A stretch of 64,000 nucleotides of DNA from an uncultured Roseicyclus sp. (GCA_947489665.1 CANLEH010000001.1:213501-277500); one strand, 5' to 3'; counted from the first letter of the stretch, positions 49,348 through 60,138 are shown. A program made the numbers and translations. Notes: generated from the letters alone by a model not told the origin.

Positions 49348-50601
49348 CTAGCGCAGTGCTCGACCTTTCAAGATGGCATCCGAGCCGAACCGGTCACGGA
49401 TAGCGTCCGAGGCGCGTTCGGCTTTGATCCTCGCGGCCTCCTGTGGATCCAGGAGATTGCCTTCACGATCGGCCTGATCCTCAGCAATCAGGTCCGAGAC
49501 GCCGACACCCAGCAGACGGTAGGGTTTTGGATGGTCCATGTGATCAAAAAGCGCGCGCGCGGTGCCGTAAATGCGGTCTGCGGTTTGTGTCGCGTCAGGG
49601 AGGGTATTGCGCCGCGTGATCAATTTGAAATCCGCGCGTTTGAGTTTCAGCGTGACGGTGCGACCCGCAATGCCCTTGGCCTTGAGGCGGTCAGAGACCT
49701 TTTCGGCCATGCGCCATATATGGCCATCAAGCAGATCGACCGAGGCGATGTCGTCGTTAAAAGTTGTTTCATTCGACACGCCCTTCACGGCACGGTCGCG
49801 TTTGACAGAGCGATGATCTTCGCCGCGCGCGAGGTGCCAAAGCCGTTCGCCCATGGAGCCGAAGCGCTCTCCCAATGCCTCTCGCTCCCACCGGCGCAGA
49901 TCGGCGAAGGTGTTGATCCCGGCCTTGTTGAGGGAGGCTTGGCCGACCTCGCCGATGCCCCAGATCATGCGCACTGGTTTGTCTGAGAGGAAGTCTACCG
50001 TTTCCGCCGCGCCGATCACCGAAAAGCCACGGGGTTTTTCGAGGTCTGAGGCAATTTTGGCGAGGAACTTGTTGTGAGACAGACCGATTGAGCCGGTGAT
50101 GCCGATCTCATCTCGCATGCGTTTGACAAGCCGCGCCAGCATCACGGCGGGGGGCTTGCCGTGAAGGCGGGCAGTGCCGGTGAGGTCCATGAAGGCTTCA
50201 TCCAGGGACAGCGGTTCGATTGAGGGGGTGAGCTCCTCCATCAGCGCGCGGACTTGTTTGGAAACCTCGACATAGGTGTCCATCCGACCTTTCACCACAA
50301 CCGCTTCGGGGCAGAGTTTCAGGGCCTGGAACATCGGCATGGCCGAGCGCACGCCCTTGATCCGTGCGATGTAGCAGGCGGTAGAGACCACGCCGCGCCG
50401 CCCACCGCCGATAATGACGGGCTTGTCGCGGATCGCAGGGTTGTCGCGCTTTTCGACAGACGCGTAGAAGGCGTCGCAATCCATGTGTGCGATGGACAGA
50501 TCGAAGAGTTCAGGATGCACAGTGACGCGCGGCGAGCGACAAACCGGGCAGCGGCGCGCATCGTCGAAGGTTTCCAGGCAATCACGGCAAAGGGCGGGCA
50601 T
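49348..50601 (-). CDS. dinB: DNA polymerase IV (Y-family, DinB)
   Basis: A 417-residue translesion polymerase. A four-Cys zinc-finger-like start (CRDCLETFDDARRCPVCRS) precedes the palm: FDLSIAHMDCDAFYASVEKRDNP and EPLSLDEAFMDLTGTARL supply the catalytic acids, with STACYIARIKGVRSAMPM and the little-finger domain after. It lacks a visible C-terminal clamp-binding peptide of the E. coli type. I see no LexA box upstream. Confidence 0.93.
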   Translation of the reverse strand: MPALCRDCLETFDDARRCPVCRSPRVTVHPELFDLSIAHMDCDAFYASVEKRDNPAIRDKPVIIGGGRRGVVSTACYIARIKGVRSAMPMFQALKLCPEAVVVKGRMDTYVEVSKQVRALMEELTPSIEPLSLDEAFMDLTGTARLHGKPPAVMLARLVKRMRDEIGITGSIGLSHNKFLAKIASDLEKPRGFSVIGAAETVDFLSDKPVRMIWGIGEVGQASLNKAGINTFADLRRWEREALGERFGSMGERLWHLARGEDHRSVKRDRAVKGVSNETTFNDDIASVDLLDGHIWRMAEKVSDRLKAKGIAGRTVTLKLKRADFKLITRRNTLPDATQTADRIYGTARALFDHMDHPKPYRLLGVGVSDLIAEDQADREGNLLDPQEAARIKAERASDAIRDRFGSDAILKGRALR

Positions 50602-50664
50602 GGGGGCAGGATACGCCTGTGCGGGCGGAAGCGGAAGGATAGGAATGCAAATGAATTAGTGATT

Positions 50665-50688
50665 GCTAATATTAACATATGCTAATAT
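50665..50688. promoter_or_regulatory. Candidate ArsR operator
   Basis: Two direct GCTAATAT repeats at 50665-50672 and 50681-50688, 16 bp apart, with a TAATATTA palindrome at 50667-50674. They lie 10-33 bp before the ArsR-family ATG in an otherwise GC-rich region, suggesting autorepression. Confidence 0.6.
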
Positions 50689-50697
50689 AAAGGTGTC

Positions 50698-51012
50698 ATG
50701 ACACAGGCAGACTCTTTCAAGGCCTTGGCCGATCCGACCCGACGCGCAATTCTTGACCGGCTGCGCGCGAGCCCGGCCAGCGTTGGGGATCTGACCGATG
50801 GGCTTCCAATCAGCCAATCGGCTGTGTCGCAGCAGCTTGGCGTGTTGCGGGCTGCAGGTTTGGTGAAGCAGGAGCGGGATGGCCAGCGCCGCATTTATTC
50901 TGTGGATGGCGACGGCTTTGCGCAGGTCCGCGATTGGATCACGCACTATGAGGCTTTCTGGGATGAGAAGCTGGACGATTTGGCCGCACATTTGGCCAAG
51001 GGACGGAATTGA
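50698..51012 (+). CDS. ArsR-family transcriptional regulator
   Basis: A 104-residue winged-helix protein: FKALADPTRRAILDRLRASPASVGDLTDGLPISQSAVSQQLGVLRAAGLVKQERDGQRRIYSVD. No metal-binding Cys pair (CxC) is present, so it belongs to the non-metal group commonly paired with an SRPBCC gene. Its stop overlaps the next ATG. Probably represses its own operon through the upstream repeats. Confidence 0.9.
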   Translation: MTQADSFKALADPTRRAILDRLRASPASVGDLTDGLPISQSAVSQQLGVLRAAGLVKQERDGQRRIYSVDGDGFAQVRDWITHYEAFWDEKLDDLAAHLAKGRN

Positions 51013-51425
51013 TGGGCCTGCGTGAGATCATTCGCGAAGTGGACTTGCCGCATCCGCCGGAACGGGTCTGGACGGCTTTCGCGACAAGCGGGGACTTGGC
51101 CGCGTGGTTGATGCCCAATGACTTTCGCCCCGAACTGGGTGCATCGTTCACTTTTCGCGCCGATCCAGCGCCGGGCTTTGACGGGATCGTGCATTGCGAG
51201 GTGCTGGACTTTGATCCGCCGCGGCTTTGGCAGGTCAGCTGGAAGGCCGGGAAGGTCGATACCGTTTTGACGATTACTCTGGCACCTGCGCCGGGAGGCA
51301 CGCGTCTGCGTCTTAGCCATGCAGGGTTCGGGGTGGGCACGTTGTTGCCGAGGGTCGTCCTCGGCATGGGCTGGACACGCCTGTTGCGCGGAAAGCTGAT
51401 GGATTTGCTGACAGAGGAGGGCTGA
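51012..51425 (+). CDS. SRPBCC / AHSA1 domain protein
   Basis: A 137-residue START-like fold: IREVDLPHPPERVWTAFATSGDLAAWLMPNDFRPELGASFTFRADP and PPRLWQVSWKAG, typical of AHSA1 proteins. They bind hydrophobic ligands in a deep cavity. ATG overlaps the ArsR stop (TGATG), forming the widespread ArsR-SRPBCC unit whose inducer is normally unknown. Confidence 0.87.
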   Translation: MGLREIIREVDLPHPPERVWTAFATSGDLAAWLMPNDFRPELGASFTFRADPAPGFDGIVHCEVLDFDPPRLWQVSWKAGKVDTVLTITLAPAPGGTRLRLSHAGFGVGTLLPRVVLGMGWTRLLRGKLMDLLTEEG

Positions 51426-51428
51426 GAG

Positions 51429-51740
51429 ATGGCGAAGGAATTGGAAGAGCGCGTGGCTTGCCGGACCCCGGCGGAGGGAAAGGGCGGGACAAGCAATATC
51501 CCGGTCTGGAAATACGAGGCCGTCAGCACGGCCATTCGCGGCGTTTTGGAAGAGGCAGGCGCGGAGGGTATGCTGAACAAGGACTTGCGCGACGCGGTGG
51601 GCGCGCGGATGAGCGCGGATGATCTGGAAAACCTCGGCAAGCTCGGATGGCACGTTGTGACCGTGAAGCTTGAGTTGGAAGTGCGGGGCGAGGTAGTGCG
51701 CCTGGGCGGAAAAGGTCCGATGCGGATCGCGCTTTCCTAG
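51429..51740 (+). CDS. Small conserved protein downstream of the SRPBCC gene
   Basis: A 103-residue protein with a winged-helix-like layout: NIPVWKYEAVSTAIRGVLEEAGAEGMLNKDLRDAVGARMS and LGKLGWHVVTVKLELEVRGEVVRLGGKGPMRIA. It resembles uncharacterised DUF6958-type proteins, an assignment I hold only moderately. It follows within 4 nt and is thus the third gene of the ArsR operon. It overlaps the convergent acetyltransferase by 4 nt. Confidence 0.7.
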   Translation: MAKELEERVACRTPAEGKGGTSNIPVWKYEAVSTAIRGVLEEAGAEGMLNKDLRDAVGARMSADDLENLGKLGWHVVTVKLELEVRGEVVRLGGKGPMRIALS

Positions 51741-52213
51741 CGGCTCATTCGACTTGGCCAAGGCTCAAGGGCCTTTTCCATGTAGACCCGATTTAGTCCA
51801 CGTTCCCTCACACGCTTGGTGATCGAAAAGCCGAGGCGTTCGTACAAAGCGATGTTTGCCGTCATTTTCTCGTGGGCGTACAGGCGCAGAAGCTTGTAGC
51901 CATCTATACGTGCAGCGATTTCGATGCCTTCGATCGCGCGCCGTCCGATGCCTTTACCCTGCATATCTGGACGCACCGCGATATTGTCGATCAACACCGC
52001 GTCCTCCTGCAAGATAACAACCTGCAGTTCGAAGATGCCTTTTTCGTCTTCGCGAACGCTTACCCAGTGATCAGCGATTACTGCGGCATAGTCATCCAGC
52101 ATTGGACCTGGTTTCTGGCCTATGATCTCGACCCAGGGCGCATAGGCAGCGTCGACGAGAGCAGCGATCGCTGTGGCGTCTTCGGGGCGTGCCTTACGCA
52201 ATGGGATCGTCAC
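51737..52213 (-). CDS. GNAT-family N-acetyltransferase
   Basis: A 158-residue protein: IPLRKARPEDATAIAALVDAAY, then the acetyl-CoA loop IDNIAVRPDMQGKGIGRRAIEGIEIAARIDGYKLLRLYAHEKMTANIALYERLGF. I use the GTG at 52213, with AAAGGA nine bases upstream; the longer frame upstream has no start with a ribosome-binding site. Substrate unknown. Confidence 0.85.
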   Translation of the reverse strand: MTIPLRKARPEDATAIAALVDAAYAPWVEIIGQKPGPMLDDYAAVIADHWVSVREDEKGIFELQVVILQEDAVLIDNIAVRPDMQGKGIGRRAIEGIEIAARIDGYKLLRLYAHEKMTANIALYERLGFSITKRVRERGLNRVYMEKALEPWPSRMSR

Positions 52214-52337
52214 TTGGACTGTCCTTTCAAAGAAAAGCTGAGGAAAGCCGCCGTCGATTTGGGCTGGAGTCACGCGCGCGGAACCCTCATATCCTTTTCA
52301 CATGAAGCTAGAAGACCAGATCAGAGGATTTTTGGCC

Positions 52338-53228
52338 ATGCTTGAAGACGTCTTGGGCGGTTTGCTCGGCGGTAGCGGGTTCGTGCTCGCCATCGCACTT
52401 TTCATCATTCTTTGCATTTACCTTGGCATTCGGATCGTTCCGCAATCCGAAAAGCACGTGGTTGAGCGGTTCGGCCGCCTGAAATCGGTGCTCGGGCCGG
52501 GGATCAACTTCATCATCCCGTTCCTGGACCGGGTGGCGCACAAGGTGTCCGTGTTGGAGCGCCAGCTGCCGACGGCCAGCCAGGATGCAATCACCTCGGA
52601 TAACGTGTTGCTGGTGGTTGAAACCAGCGTGTTCTACCGCGTGTTGGAGCCGGAGAAGACGGTCTACCGCATCCGCGATGTAGATGCAGCGATTGCCACC
52701 ACGGTGGCAGGTATCGTCCGTGCGCAGATCGGTAAGATGGAGTTGGACGAAGTGCAGGCCAACCGTGCCACGCTGATCGCCCAGATCAAGGAACAGGTTG
52801 AGTCGGCCGTGGACGACTGGGGGATCGAAGTGACACGCGCCGAAATCCTCGATGTGGGTCTTGATCAAGCAACGCGCGATGCGATGTTGCAGCAGCTCAA
52901 CGCCGAGCGTGAGCGCCGCGCCGCCGTGACCCGCGCCGAAGGTCAGCGTCGCGCGGTGGAGCTTCAGTCGGACGCGGAACTTTATGCCGCCAGACAGGAA
53001 GCGGAAGCCCGCCGCGTGTCAGCGGATGCCGAAGCCTACGCCACCGGTGTTGTGGCCGAAGCGATCCAGAAAGGTGGGCTGGAAGCCGTGCAGTACAACA
53101 TTGCGCTGGAGCAGGTGAGGAGCATTGCCAAGGTGGCCGAGGGGCAGGGCAGCCAGACGATTATTGTGCCCGCCGACGCGGTGGATGCCTTCGGCAAAGC
53201 GTTTACAATGCTGAAAGGACGCAGCTGA
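52338..53228 (+). CDS. SPFH/Band 7 membrane protein (stomatin/paraslipin type)
   Basis: A 296-residue protein with one N-terminal membrane segment (GFVLAIALFIILCIYLGIRIV), a Band 7 domain (VPQSEKHVVERFGRLKSVLGPGINFIIPFLDRV) and a long Ala/Glu-rich coiled coil (LNAERERRAAVTRAEGQRRAVELQSDAELYAARQEAEARR). It oligomerises in the inner membrane. Paired with the NfeD gene by stop/start overlap, the classic slipin-NfeD unit. ATG 52338 has AGAGGA upstream; an ATG 36 nt earlier has no such site. Confidence 0.9.
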   Translation: MLEDVLGGLLGGSGFVLAIALFIILCIYLGIRIVPQSEKHVVERFGRLKSVLGPGINFIIPFLDRVAHKVSVLERQLPTASQDAITSDNVLLVVETSVFYRVLEPEKTVYRIRDVDAAIATTVAGIVRAQIGKMELDEVQANRATLIAQIKEQVESAVDDWGIEVTRAEILDVGLDQATRDAMLQQLNAERERRAAVTRAEGQRRAVELQSDAELYAARQEAEARRVSADAEAYATGVVAEAIQKGGLEAVQYNIALEQVRSIAKVAEGQGSQTIIVPADAVDAFGKAFTMLKGRS

Positions 53229-53506
53229 TGGATCCGTTCTGGGGCCAATGGTGGGTCTGGGGTGTTGCGGCGGTCGCGTTGGCGGTCGGCGAGGTTCTGT
53301 TGCCGTCTTACGTGTTGTTGGGCTTTGGCGTGGGGGCGGGGATCGTCGCCCTTCTGCTGTTGATCGGGGTTCCGGTGGCATCCTCTCTGCCGGTCCTGTT
53401 GCTGGTCTTCGCAGTCACGTCGCTGATCGCATGGATCCTGCTGCGGCGCTTTCTGGGCGTCTATAACGGCCAGGTGAAGACGTTCGACCACGACATCAAT
53501 GACTGA
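53228..53506 (+). CDS. NfeD-like protein (short form)
   Basis: A 92-residue membrane protein with WVWGVAAVALAVGEVLLPSYVLLGFGVGAGIVALLLLIGV and a third segment, ending with the start of an OB-like domain (LGVYNGQVKTFDHDIND). It lacks the ClpP-like protease domain of long NfeD proteins. It is thought to associate with the preceding SPFH protein in membrane microdomains. Confidence 0.85.
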   Translation: MDPFWGQWWVWGVAAVALAVGEVLLPSYVLLGFGVGAGIVALLLLIGVPVASSLPVLLLVFAVTSLIAWILLRRFLGVYNGQVKTFDHDIND

Positions 53507-54293
53507 CTTGAAAGAGTATGCGCCGCTGTCCGACCGGGTAGCGGCGCTGGGCGAGGATGGCGACCTGCTGATCGAGGCAAGCGCCTTTGGCGATCTGGCC
53601 GAGATCACCCCATTCCGCGACATCATCATCGACAATGGCTACCGTCGGTCGATTGGGTGGGCTGGGCCGGGCGAGGACCGACCCTATGAAATTTCTGATC
53701 GCACCGTGGGCGTCATCACCTACGCAGAGCCTGAGGCGCTGCGCCGGATCGGCCTCTGGATGCTGCATCTGCTGTTCTCGGGGCGCGCATGGGGCGGGCT
53801 TGAGCTGACACACCCGACCAGCCGGGTGAAGCACCTTTATGTGGAGATCGAGCAGCCCGAGCCTGTGCCCTACTTTCTGAAGACGGAAGGCAAGCTGCGC
53901 TACACGGCCTATGAGCATTGGCCGAAGGAGGTGCGCCGCCATCCGTTCGCGGAAATCGGCATGTCGGGGGTGCACCGGGTTGAGCCCGAGGATCGCCCCC
54001 TCTTTGCCTTTGGCTGGAGCGAGCGGCAGAGCGCCATGGAGCCGAAAGTGACAAAGGCAGACCAGCTTATCATCGCGCTCTCACCCGCGGGCCTGTGTGC
54101 CATGGCGAGTCTGTTTTTCGATATTGGCCACAAGACGCTTGGCCATAATGAGGTGGATATGGAACCGCCGATCGTGGGATTTGCGGCGACCCAGCCCCGC
54201 TCCATCGAGGCGCGGTTCTGGATGCCGGGCTCGCTAGGCTTCTATGCCGACAGTCTGGACGGCATCACGCTGCCTCCGGTGCCGGAGGACTAG
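53499..54293 (+). CDS. Conserved protein of unknown function following NfeD
   Basis: A 264-residue soluble protein overlapping the nfeD end by 8 nt. It has no signal peptide or membrane segment. Recognisable pieces (DRPYEISDRTVGVITYAEPEALRRIGLWMLHLLFSG, HLYVEIEQPEPVPYFL, GYHK-type loops absent) do not match a family I know. Translational coupling suggests a role with the SPFH-NfeD pair. The 3-prime end meets the convergent pyrF. Confidence 0.7.
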   Translation: MTDLKEYAPLSDRVAALGEDGDLLIEASAFGDLAEITPFRDIIIDNGYRRSIGWAGPGEDRPYEISDRTVGVITYAEPEALRRIGLWMLHLLFSGRAWGGLELTHPTSRVKHLYVEIEQPEPVPYFLKTEGKLRYTAYEHWPKEVRRHPFAEIGMSGVHRVEPEDRPLFAFGWSERQSAMEPKVTKADQLIIALSPAGLCAMASLFFDIGHKTLGHNEVDMEPPIVGFAATQPRSIEARFWMPGSLGFYADSLDGITLPPVPED

Positions 54294-54295
54294 GC

Positions 54296-54985
54296 TCACG
54301 CCAACTCGCTCAATACTCGCTCGGCCGCTGCCTTCGGGTCCTGATGCTGCCATATCGGTCGGCCCACAACGATATGGTCGGCCCCGTCGGCAATGGCTTG
54401 TGCCGGTGTCGCCACGCGCTTCTGGTCGCCCAAGGCTGCCCCGTCGGGGCGCACGCCCGGGGTGACGATCAAACGCCCATTTGCCTCTGGCAACGCGCGG
54501 ATCATCGCGGCCTCTTGGGGCGAGGCGATGACGCCATCAGCGCCGGCATCAAACGCTCGGCCCGCGCGTTCCGTCACGAGATCGGGGATTGCGCCGTCGC
54601 GGATCAGGGAGGCGTCAAGATCATCACGGTCGAGCGAGGTCAGGATCGTCACGGCAAGGATTTGCGTCTTTGATCCGGCCGCCCCCTCTTTCGCGGCCCG
54701 CACGACATGAGGGTCGCCGTGGACCGTCAGGAAATCCAGATCGAACTGCGCCAGGCCGCGCACGGCGGCCTCGACTGTTGCGCCGATGTCGAACAGCTTC
54801 ATGTCGAGGAAGATACGTTTGCCGTGGTCCTGCTTGAGCTCATTGGCAAGCGCGAGGCCGCCACCCGTCAGCATCCCGAGCCCGATCTTATAAAACGAAA
54901 CGCCGTCGCCAATCTTTTCGGTCAGGGCCAATCCCTGCAACACGTTTGGCACATCAAGCGCCACGATCAGGCGATCATCGGCCAT
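54296..54985 (-). CDS. pyrF: Orotidine 5-phosphate decarboxylase
   Basis: A 229-residue TIM-barrel enzyme. LIVALDVPNVLQGLALTEKIGDGVSFYKIGLGMLTGGG holds the substrate Asp/Lys, and RIFLDMKLFDIGATVEAAVRGLAQFDLDFLTVHG contains the catalytic Asp-x-Lys-x-x-Asp set. The phosphate loop near the C-terminus is VTPGVRPDGAALGDQKRVATPAQAIADGADHIVVGRPI. It makes UMP in de novo pyrimidine synthesis. Confidence 0.96.
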   Translation of the reverse strand: MADDRLIVALDVPNVLQGLALTEKIGDGVSFYKIGLGMLTGGGLALANELKQDHGKRIFLDMKLFDIGATVEAAVRGLAQFDLDFLTVHGDPHVVRAAKEGAAGSKTQILAVTILTSLDRDDLDASLIRDGAIPDLVTERAGRAFDAGADGVIASPQEAAMIRALPEANGRLIVTPGVRPDGAALGDQKRVATPAQAIADGADHIVVGRPIWQHQDPKAAAERVLSELA

Positions 54986-55046
54986 CTTAACTTCCCCTGT
55001 TTCAAACCCGCGCCTTGCTTAGGCGCGCGGGCAGGGGAAGTCCATC

Positions 55047-55235
55047 TTAGGCAGCAGCCAAAGCTGCGTCGCGCAGGCCACGCGTGATGCGTTGGAATTC
55101 GGCGGTCAGTGGTGCACGCAGTTGCACGACACGGCGGTGGATGCCGGTGGCGTCGAGGTATTGAACCTCGGCGCGGAAGGCTGAGGCTTCGGGGTCATAG
55201 GCGACGCGATGCAGGCTCAGGCAAGGGGTCGACAT
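55047..55235 (-). CDS. Small conserved protein of unknown function
   Basis: A 62-residue protein (CLSLHRVAYDPEASAFRAEVQYLDATGIHRRVVQLRAPLTAEFQRITRGLRDAAL) with a strand-rich first half and an amphipathic C-terminal helix. GGAGAAG precedes the ATG. It is 61 nt upstream of pyrF on the same strand. No known domain; cytoplasmic. Confidence 0.65.
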   Translation of the reverse strand: MSTPCLSLHRVAYDPEASAFRAEVQYLDATGIHRRVVQLRAPLTAEFQRITRGLRDAALAAA

Positions 55236-55360
55236 TGGGCTTCTCCAACAAAATCGACGGCAATTGACGCCATCTGTGGGGGTTATGTGGGAAGTAAACG
55301 CAATATGTCGAGGCGGGTTCCCCTTACCTCAAACGGATGTGAATCGCCGTGACAGGCCAT

Positions 55361-55404
55361 AAAAAAACGGTCCGGGCCGCCCAACACCAAAGGCAACCCG
55401 GACC
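55361..55404 (-). terminator. Intrinsic terminator on the minus strand with no minus-strand gene before it
   Basis: GGTCCGGG/CCCGGACC arms (55397-55404 and 55369-55376) with a seven-T run on the minus strand (plus A7 at 55361-55367). No credible minus-strand ORF lies upstream of it (55405-55650), so it could end an untranslated RNA. Confidence 0.65.
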
Positions 55405-55406
55405 TG

Positions 55407-55437
55407 ACGCACACATATAGGGGCGTGTGCGTTTTTT
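55407..55437 (+). terminator. Intrinsic terminator on the plus strand, back to back with the minus-strand one
   Basis: ACGCACAC (55407-55414) pairs perfectly with GTGTGCGT (55425-55432), followed by six T. The transcript it ends is unknown, since the preceding plus-strand region 54986-55406 is antisense to pyrF-proximal genes or non-coding. The 362-nt gap 55236-55597 contains these two terminators and no convincing ORF. Confidence 0.65.
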
Positions 55438-55597
55438 CCCGAACTGCACTGGGGATAAGAGGTCGTGCGGTCCGATGGGCGCTCTGGATGCGCCCGATGA
55501 ACTCTATATGGGGGATCGAAGCGGGATTGTTGCGGGGAATAAGCGCCCGGGTTTTCCCCTGCTTGTGTGCGCGCCGCCTGGGCTGCAAGATCGGCGA

Positions 55598-56104
55598 ATG
55601 CGGCAGCCCAAGGATATAGCAGCGGCCTTCGAGGCTTTTGATGGCACTCACGTTGATCCGCTGCGGGGGCTATTGGCCGGGCCGCTTTCGCCGGACGCCG
55701 AAGGCACCCTTCTGGCAGCCATTCCTGGCCCGGATGAAGTGGCCGCGACCTGGTTGATCAAAGCCCTGGTCGAAAAGGGAAAGCTGGGTGCAGGGCAGGT
55801 AGCCCATGCGTTTGAGCGGTTCGGTCAGGTCACTGAACCCGATGCGGCCCTGCATCTTTTGCAATGCGCACAATATGCACCGCAGGCCGCCCCGCTCCTC
55901 CGCCCGCATCTGACGCCCTATTACGGGCATGCCAAGATCCTGCTGCGGGTCTGGGCCTTTGACGCCTATTGCCGTGGTGCGCTTCCGGAAGAGGATTTGA
56001 CGGACCGCATCAAACAGGGCCTTCGGATGCGCCACGCCTCCATGCGCGCAAGGTCCAAAGCGCTGGCGCGCGACTTTGGCATTGATCTTGAGAACGGCAA
56101 GTAG
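55598..56104 (+). CDS. Helical protein of unknown function upstream of clpB
   Basis: A 168-residue protein composed of helical hairpins reminiscent of HEAT-like repeats (AAAFEAFDGTHVDPLRGLLAGPL, VAATWLIKALVEKGKLGAGQVAHAFERF, ALHLLQCAQYAPQAAPLLRPHLTPYYGHAKILLRVWAFDAYCRGALP). No enzyme motif. I start at the ATG at 55598; the longer open frame runs back into the terminator region. The probable clpB heat-shock promoter begins inside its last codons. Confidence 0.6.
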   Translation: MRQPKDIAAAFEAFDGTHVDPLRGLLAGPLSPDAEGTLLAAIPGPDEVAATWLIKALVEKGKLGAGQVAHAFERFGQVTEPDAALHLLQCAQYAPQAAPLLRPHLTPYYGHAKILLRVWAFDAYCRGALPEEDLTDRIKQGLRMRHASMRARSKALARDFGIDLENGK

Positions 56105-56115
56105 CGTTCCCATCT
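56087..56115 (+). promoter_or_regulatory. Candidate RpoH (sigma-32) promoter for clpB
   Basis: CTTGAG (56087-56092), a 16-nt spacer and CCCATCT (56109-56115) match the heat-shock pattern CTTGAA-N-CCCATNT with a spacer one base longer than the commonest. It ends 77 nt before the clpB ATG and overlaps the end of the preceding gene. Confidence 0.65.
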
Positions 56116-56191
56116 ATCGATCAAGGCCCGACGGGTCGCGTGCCGCCAAGCGGGCGTGGCCAACCTGGGCGCTTAAAAAAGGAGAGACGAC

Positions 56192-58807
<2,616 letters not shown>

Positions 58808-58833
58808 ATCCGTTCAATCACCAGAAAAACCAA

Positions 58834-58866
58834 GCGCCCCGTCGGATCACCTGGCGGGGCGTTTTT
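58834..58866 (+). terminator. Intrinsic terminator of clpB
   Basis: CGCCCCG/CGGGGCG stem with a 13-nt loop and TTTTTG after it. It overlaps the 3-prime end of the convergent WYL regulator gene. Confidence 0.88.
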
Positions 58867-59584
58867 GTTTCTCCAACTCGCTGTACGGGCAAACATCTTC
58901 TTCAAACGGCACATGGCGTCTGCGAAAGCTGGTCCCTTCCACCGATTCCGGTGCGCTGATCCGATCCATGCGGAAATGGCGGAAATCGTCGCGCGTGGGA
59001 TCCCAGGCCACCAGATACCAAAGCGGCGGCAGGATCAGCATCGCTTGCGGCTCGACCTCGCGCGTGGTCACGCGGCCTTTCGCATCGCGATAGCCGAACC
59101 GGATCATCTGCCGCCCCAGAAACGCGGCCTCAAACGCGGGCAAAAGCGCGTCGTCCATCTGCCCCATATCCGACAGATCCTGAAGCGGTGAGATTTGCCC
59201 TATGTGCAGACACTCCAGAAACGCCCGCAGATCGCGCACTTTTTCCTTGGGCAAGGCGCGTTCGATTTTGGCCAGCCCGGCATCGGCCAAACCGCCAAAC
59301 GGCAGATTCCCGGCTGCCCGCATTGCCGCGACGCTGATGAGCAGCGCAAAGACCTCGGGCACGGACAGCCGCGCGTTGGTTTGGACCGAGGTCGGATCAA
59401 GCTGCAAACCGCCCCCGCGCCCCACATCTGAGTGGATCACGAACCCTTCATCTCTGAGGGCGCTGATGTCTCGCAGGACCGTGCGGCGCGACGCCCCGAC
59501 TTCGTCTGCGAGGGTTTCAACGGTGGTTGTCCCGTTGCGGCGAAGGCTGCGCACGATGGCGTCATGGCGGATACGTACATTCAT
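58847..59584 (-). CDS. YafY-type transcriptional regulator with HTH_11 and WYL domains
   Basis: A 245-residue protein. The N-terminal helix-turn-helix reads IRHDAIVRSLRRNGTTTVETLADEVGASRRTVLRDISALRDEGFVIHSDVGRGGG. A WYL ligand-binding domain follows (FGYRDAKGRVTTREVEPQAMLILPPLWYLVAWDPTRDDFRHFRMDRI). Single transcription unit, divergent from the RidA gene, which it may control through the dyad between them. Confidence 0.88.
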   Translation of the reverse strand: MNVRIRHDAIVRSLRRNGTTTVETLADEVGASRRTVLRDISALRDEGFVIHSDVGRGGGLQLDPTSVQTNARLSVPEVFALLISVAAMRAAGNLPFGGLADAGLAKIERALPKEKVRDLRAFLECLHIGQISPLQDLSDMGQMDDALLPAFEAAFLGRQMIRFGYRDAKGRVTTREVEPQAMLILPPLWYLVAWDPTRDDFRHFRMDRISAPESVEGTSFRRRHVPFEEDVCPYSELEKQKRPAR

Positions 59585-59605
59585 TTCTCAACCATAGCAT
59601 TAATG

Positions 59606-59622
59606 GTGACACATTTTGGCAC
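59606..59622. promoter_or_regulatory. Candidate operator between the WYL regulator and the RidA gene
   Basis: GTGACA-N5-TGGCAC is a near-perfect dyad (five of six positions) in the 89-nt divergent gap. Its place between regulator and likely target suggests WYL-protein binding. Confidence 0.5.
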
Positions 59623-59673
59623 TATTAGATCTTAGACCGATCTCAGCAACACGAAATCAAAGGAGTTGAGACT

Positions 59674-60069
59674 ATGGAACGCAATGCAGTGAACCCTTGG
59701 GATTGGTCGATCAAGCTGGGTTACAATCAGGCCGAGATCATCGATGGCGCAACCCGGCAGGTGATCGTCGCCGGTCAGACCTCCGTCGATGAAAACGGAG
59801 CGCCTCAGCATGACGGTGATATGCGCGGTCAGATCGCGCTGGCGCTGGACAATCTGGAGGCGGTGTTGGCCGAGGCCGGAATGACGCTGGCGAACGTCAC
59901 CAAACTGGGCGTTTACGCGACCGACGTGGATGCGGCTTTGCAGAACTTCGATCTGATGGGGATGCGCTTTGGCCCGCATCAGGTGCGCCCGCCCATGACC
60001 CTGTTGGGGGTACAGCGTTTGGCCATTCCGGGCCTGATGTTCGAGATTGAGGCCACCGCAATGGCGTGA
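59674..60069 (+). CDS. RidA/YjgF family protein
   Basis: A 131-residue protein: IIDGATRQVIVAGQTSVDENG, DMRGQIALALDNLEAVLAEAGMTLANVTKLGVYATDVDAAL and the C-terminal RPPMTLLGVQRLAIPGLMFEIEATAMA, where the Arg corresponds to the substrate-binding Arg of imine deaminases. RidA proteins hydrolyse reactive enamines/imines in the cytoplasm. AAAGGAG precedes the ATG. Confidence 0.87.
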   Translation: MERNAVNPWDWSIKLGYNQAEIIDGATRQVIVAGQTSVDENGAPQHDGDMRGQIALALDNLEAVLAEAGMTLANVTKLGVYATDVDAALQNFDLMGMRFGPHQVRPPMTLLGVQRLAIPGLMFEIEATAMA

Positions 60070-60138
60070 TGTGCCGCAATGTCGTGAATTAGACTTAAGC
60101 GAGAAAAGGTTTTCGTTTTTAGATCAGTTGTTTAGCCT

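Noticed and set aside
55283..55651. 122-codon minus-strand frame over the back-to-back terminators
   Set aside because: It would read through a strong terminator and has a low-complexity, Arg/Pro-rich translation.
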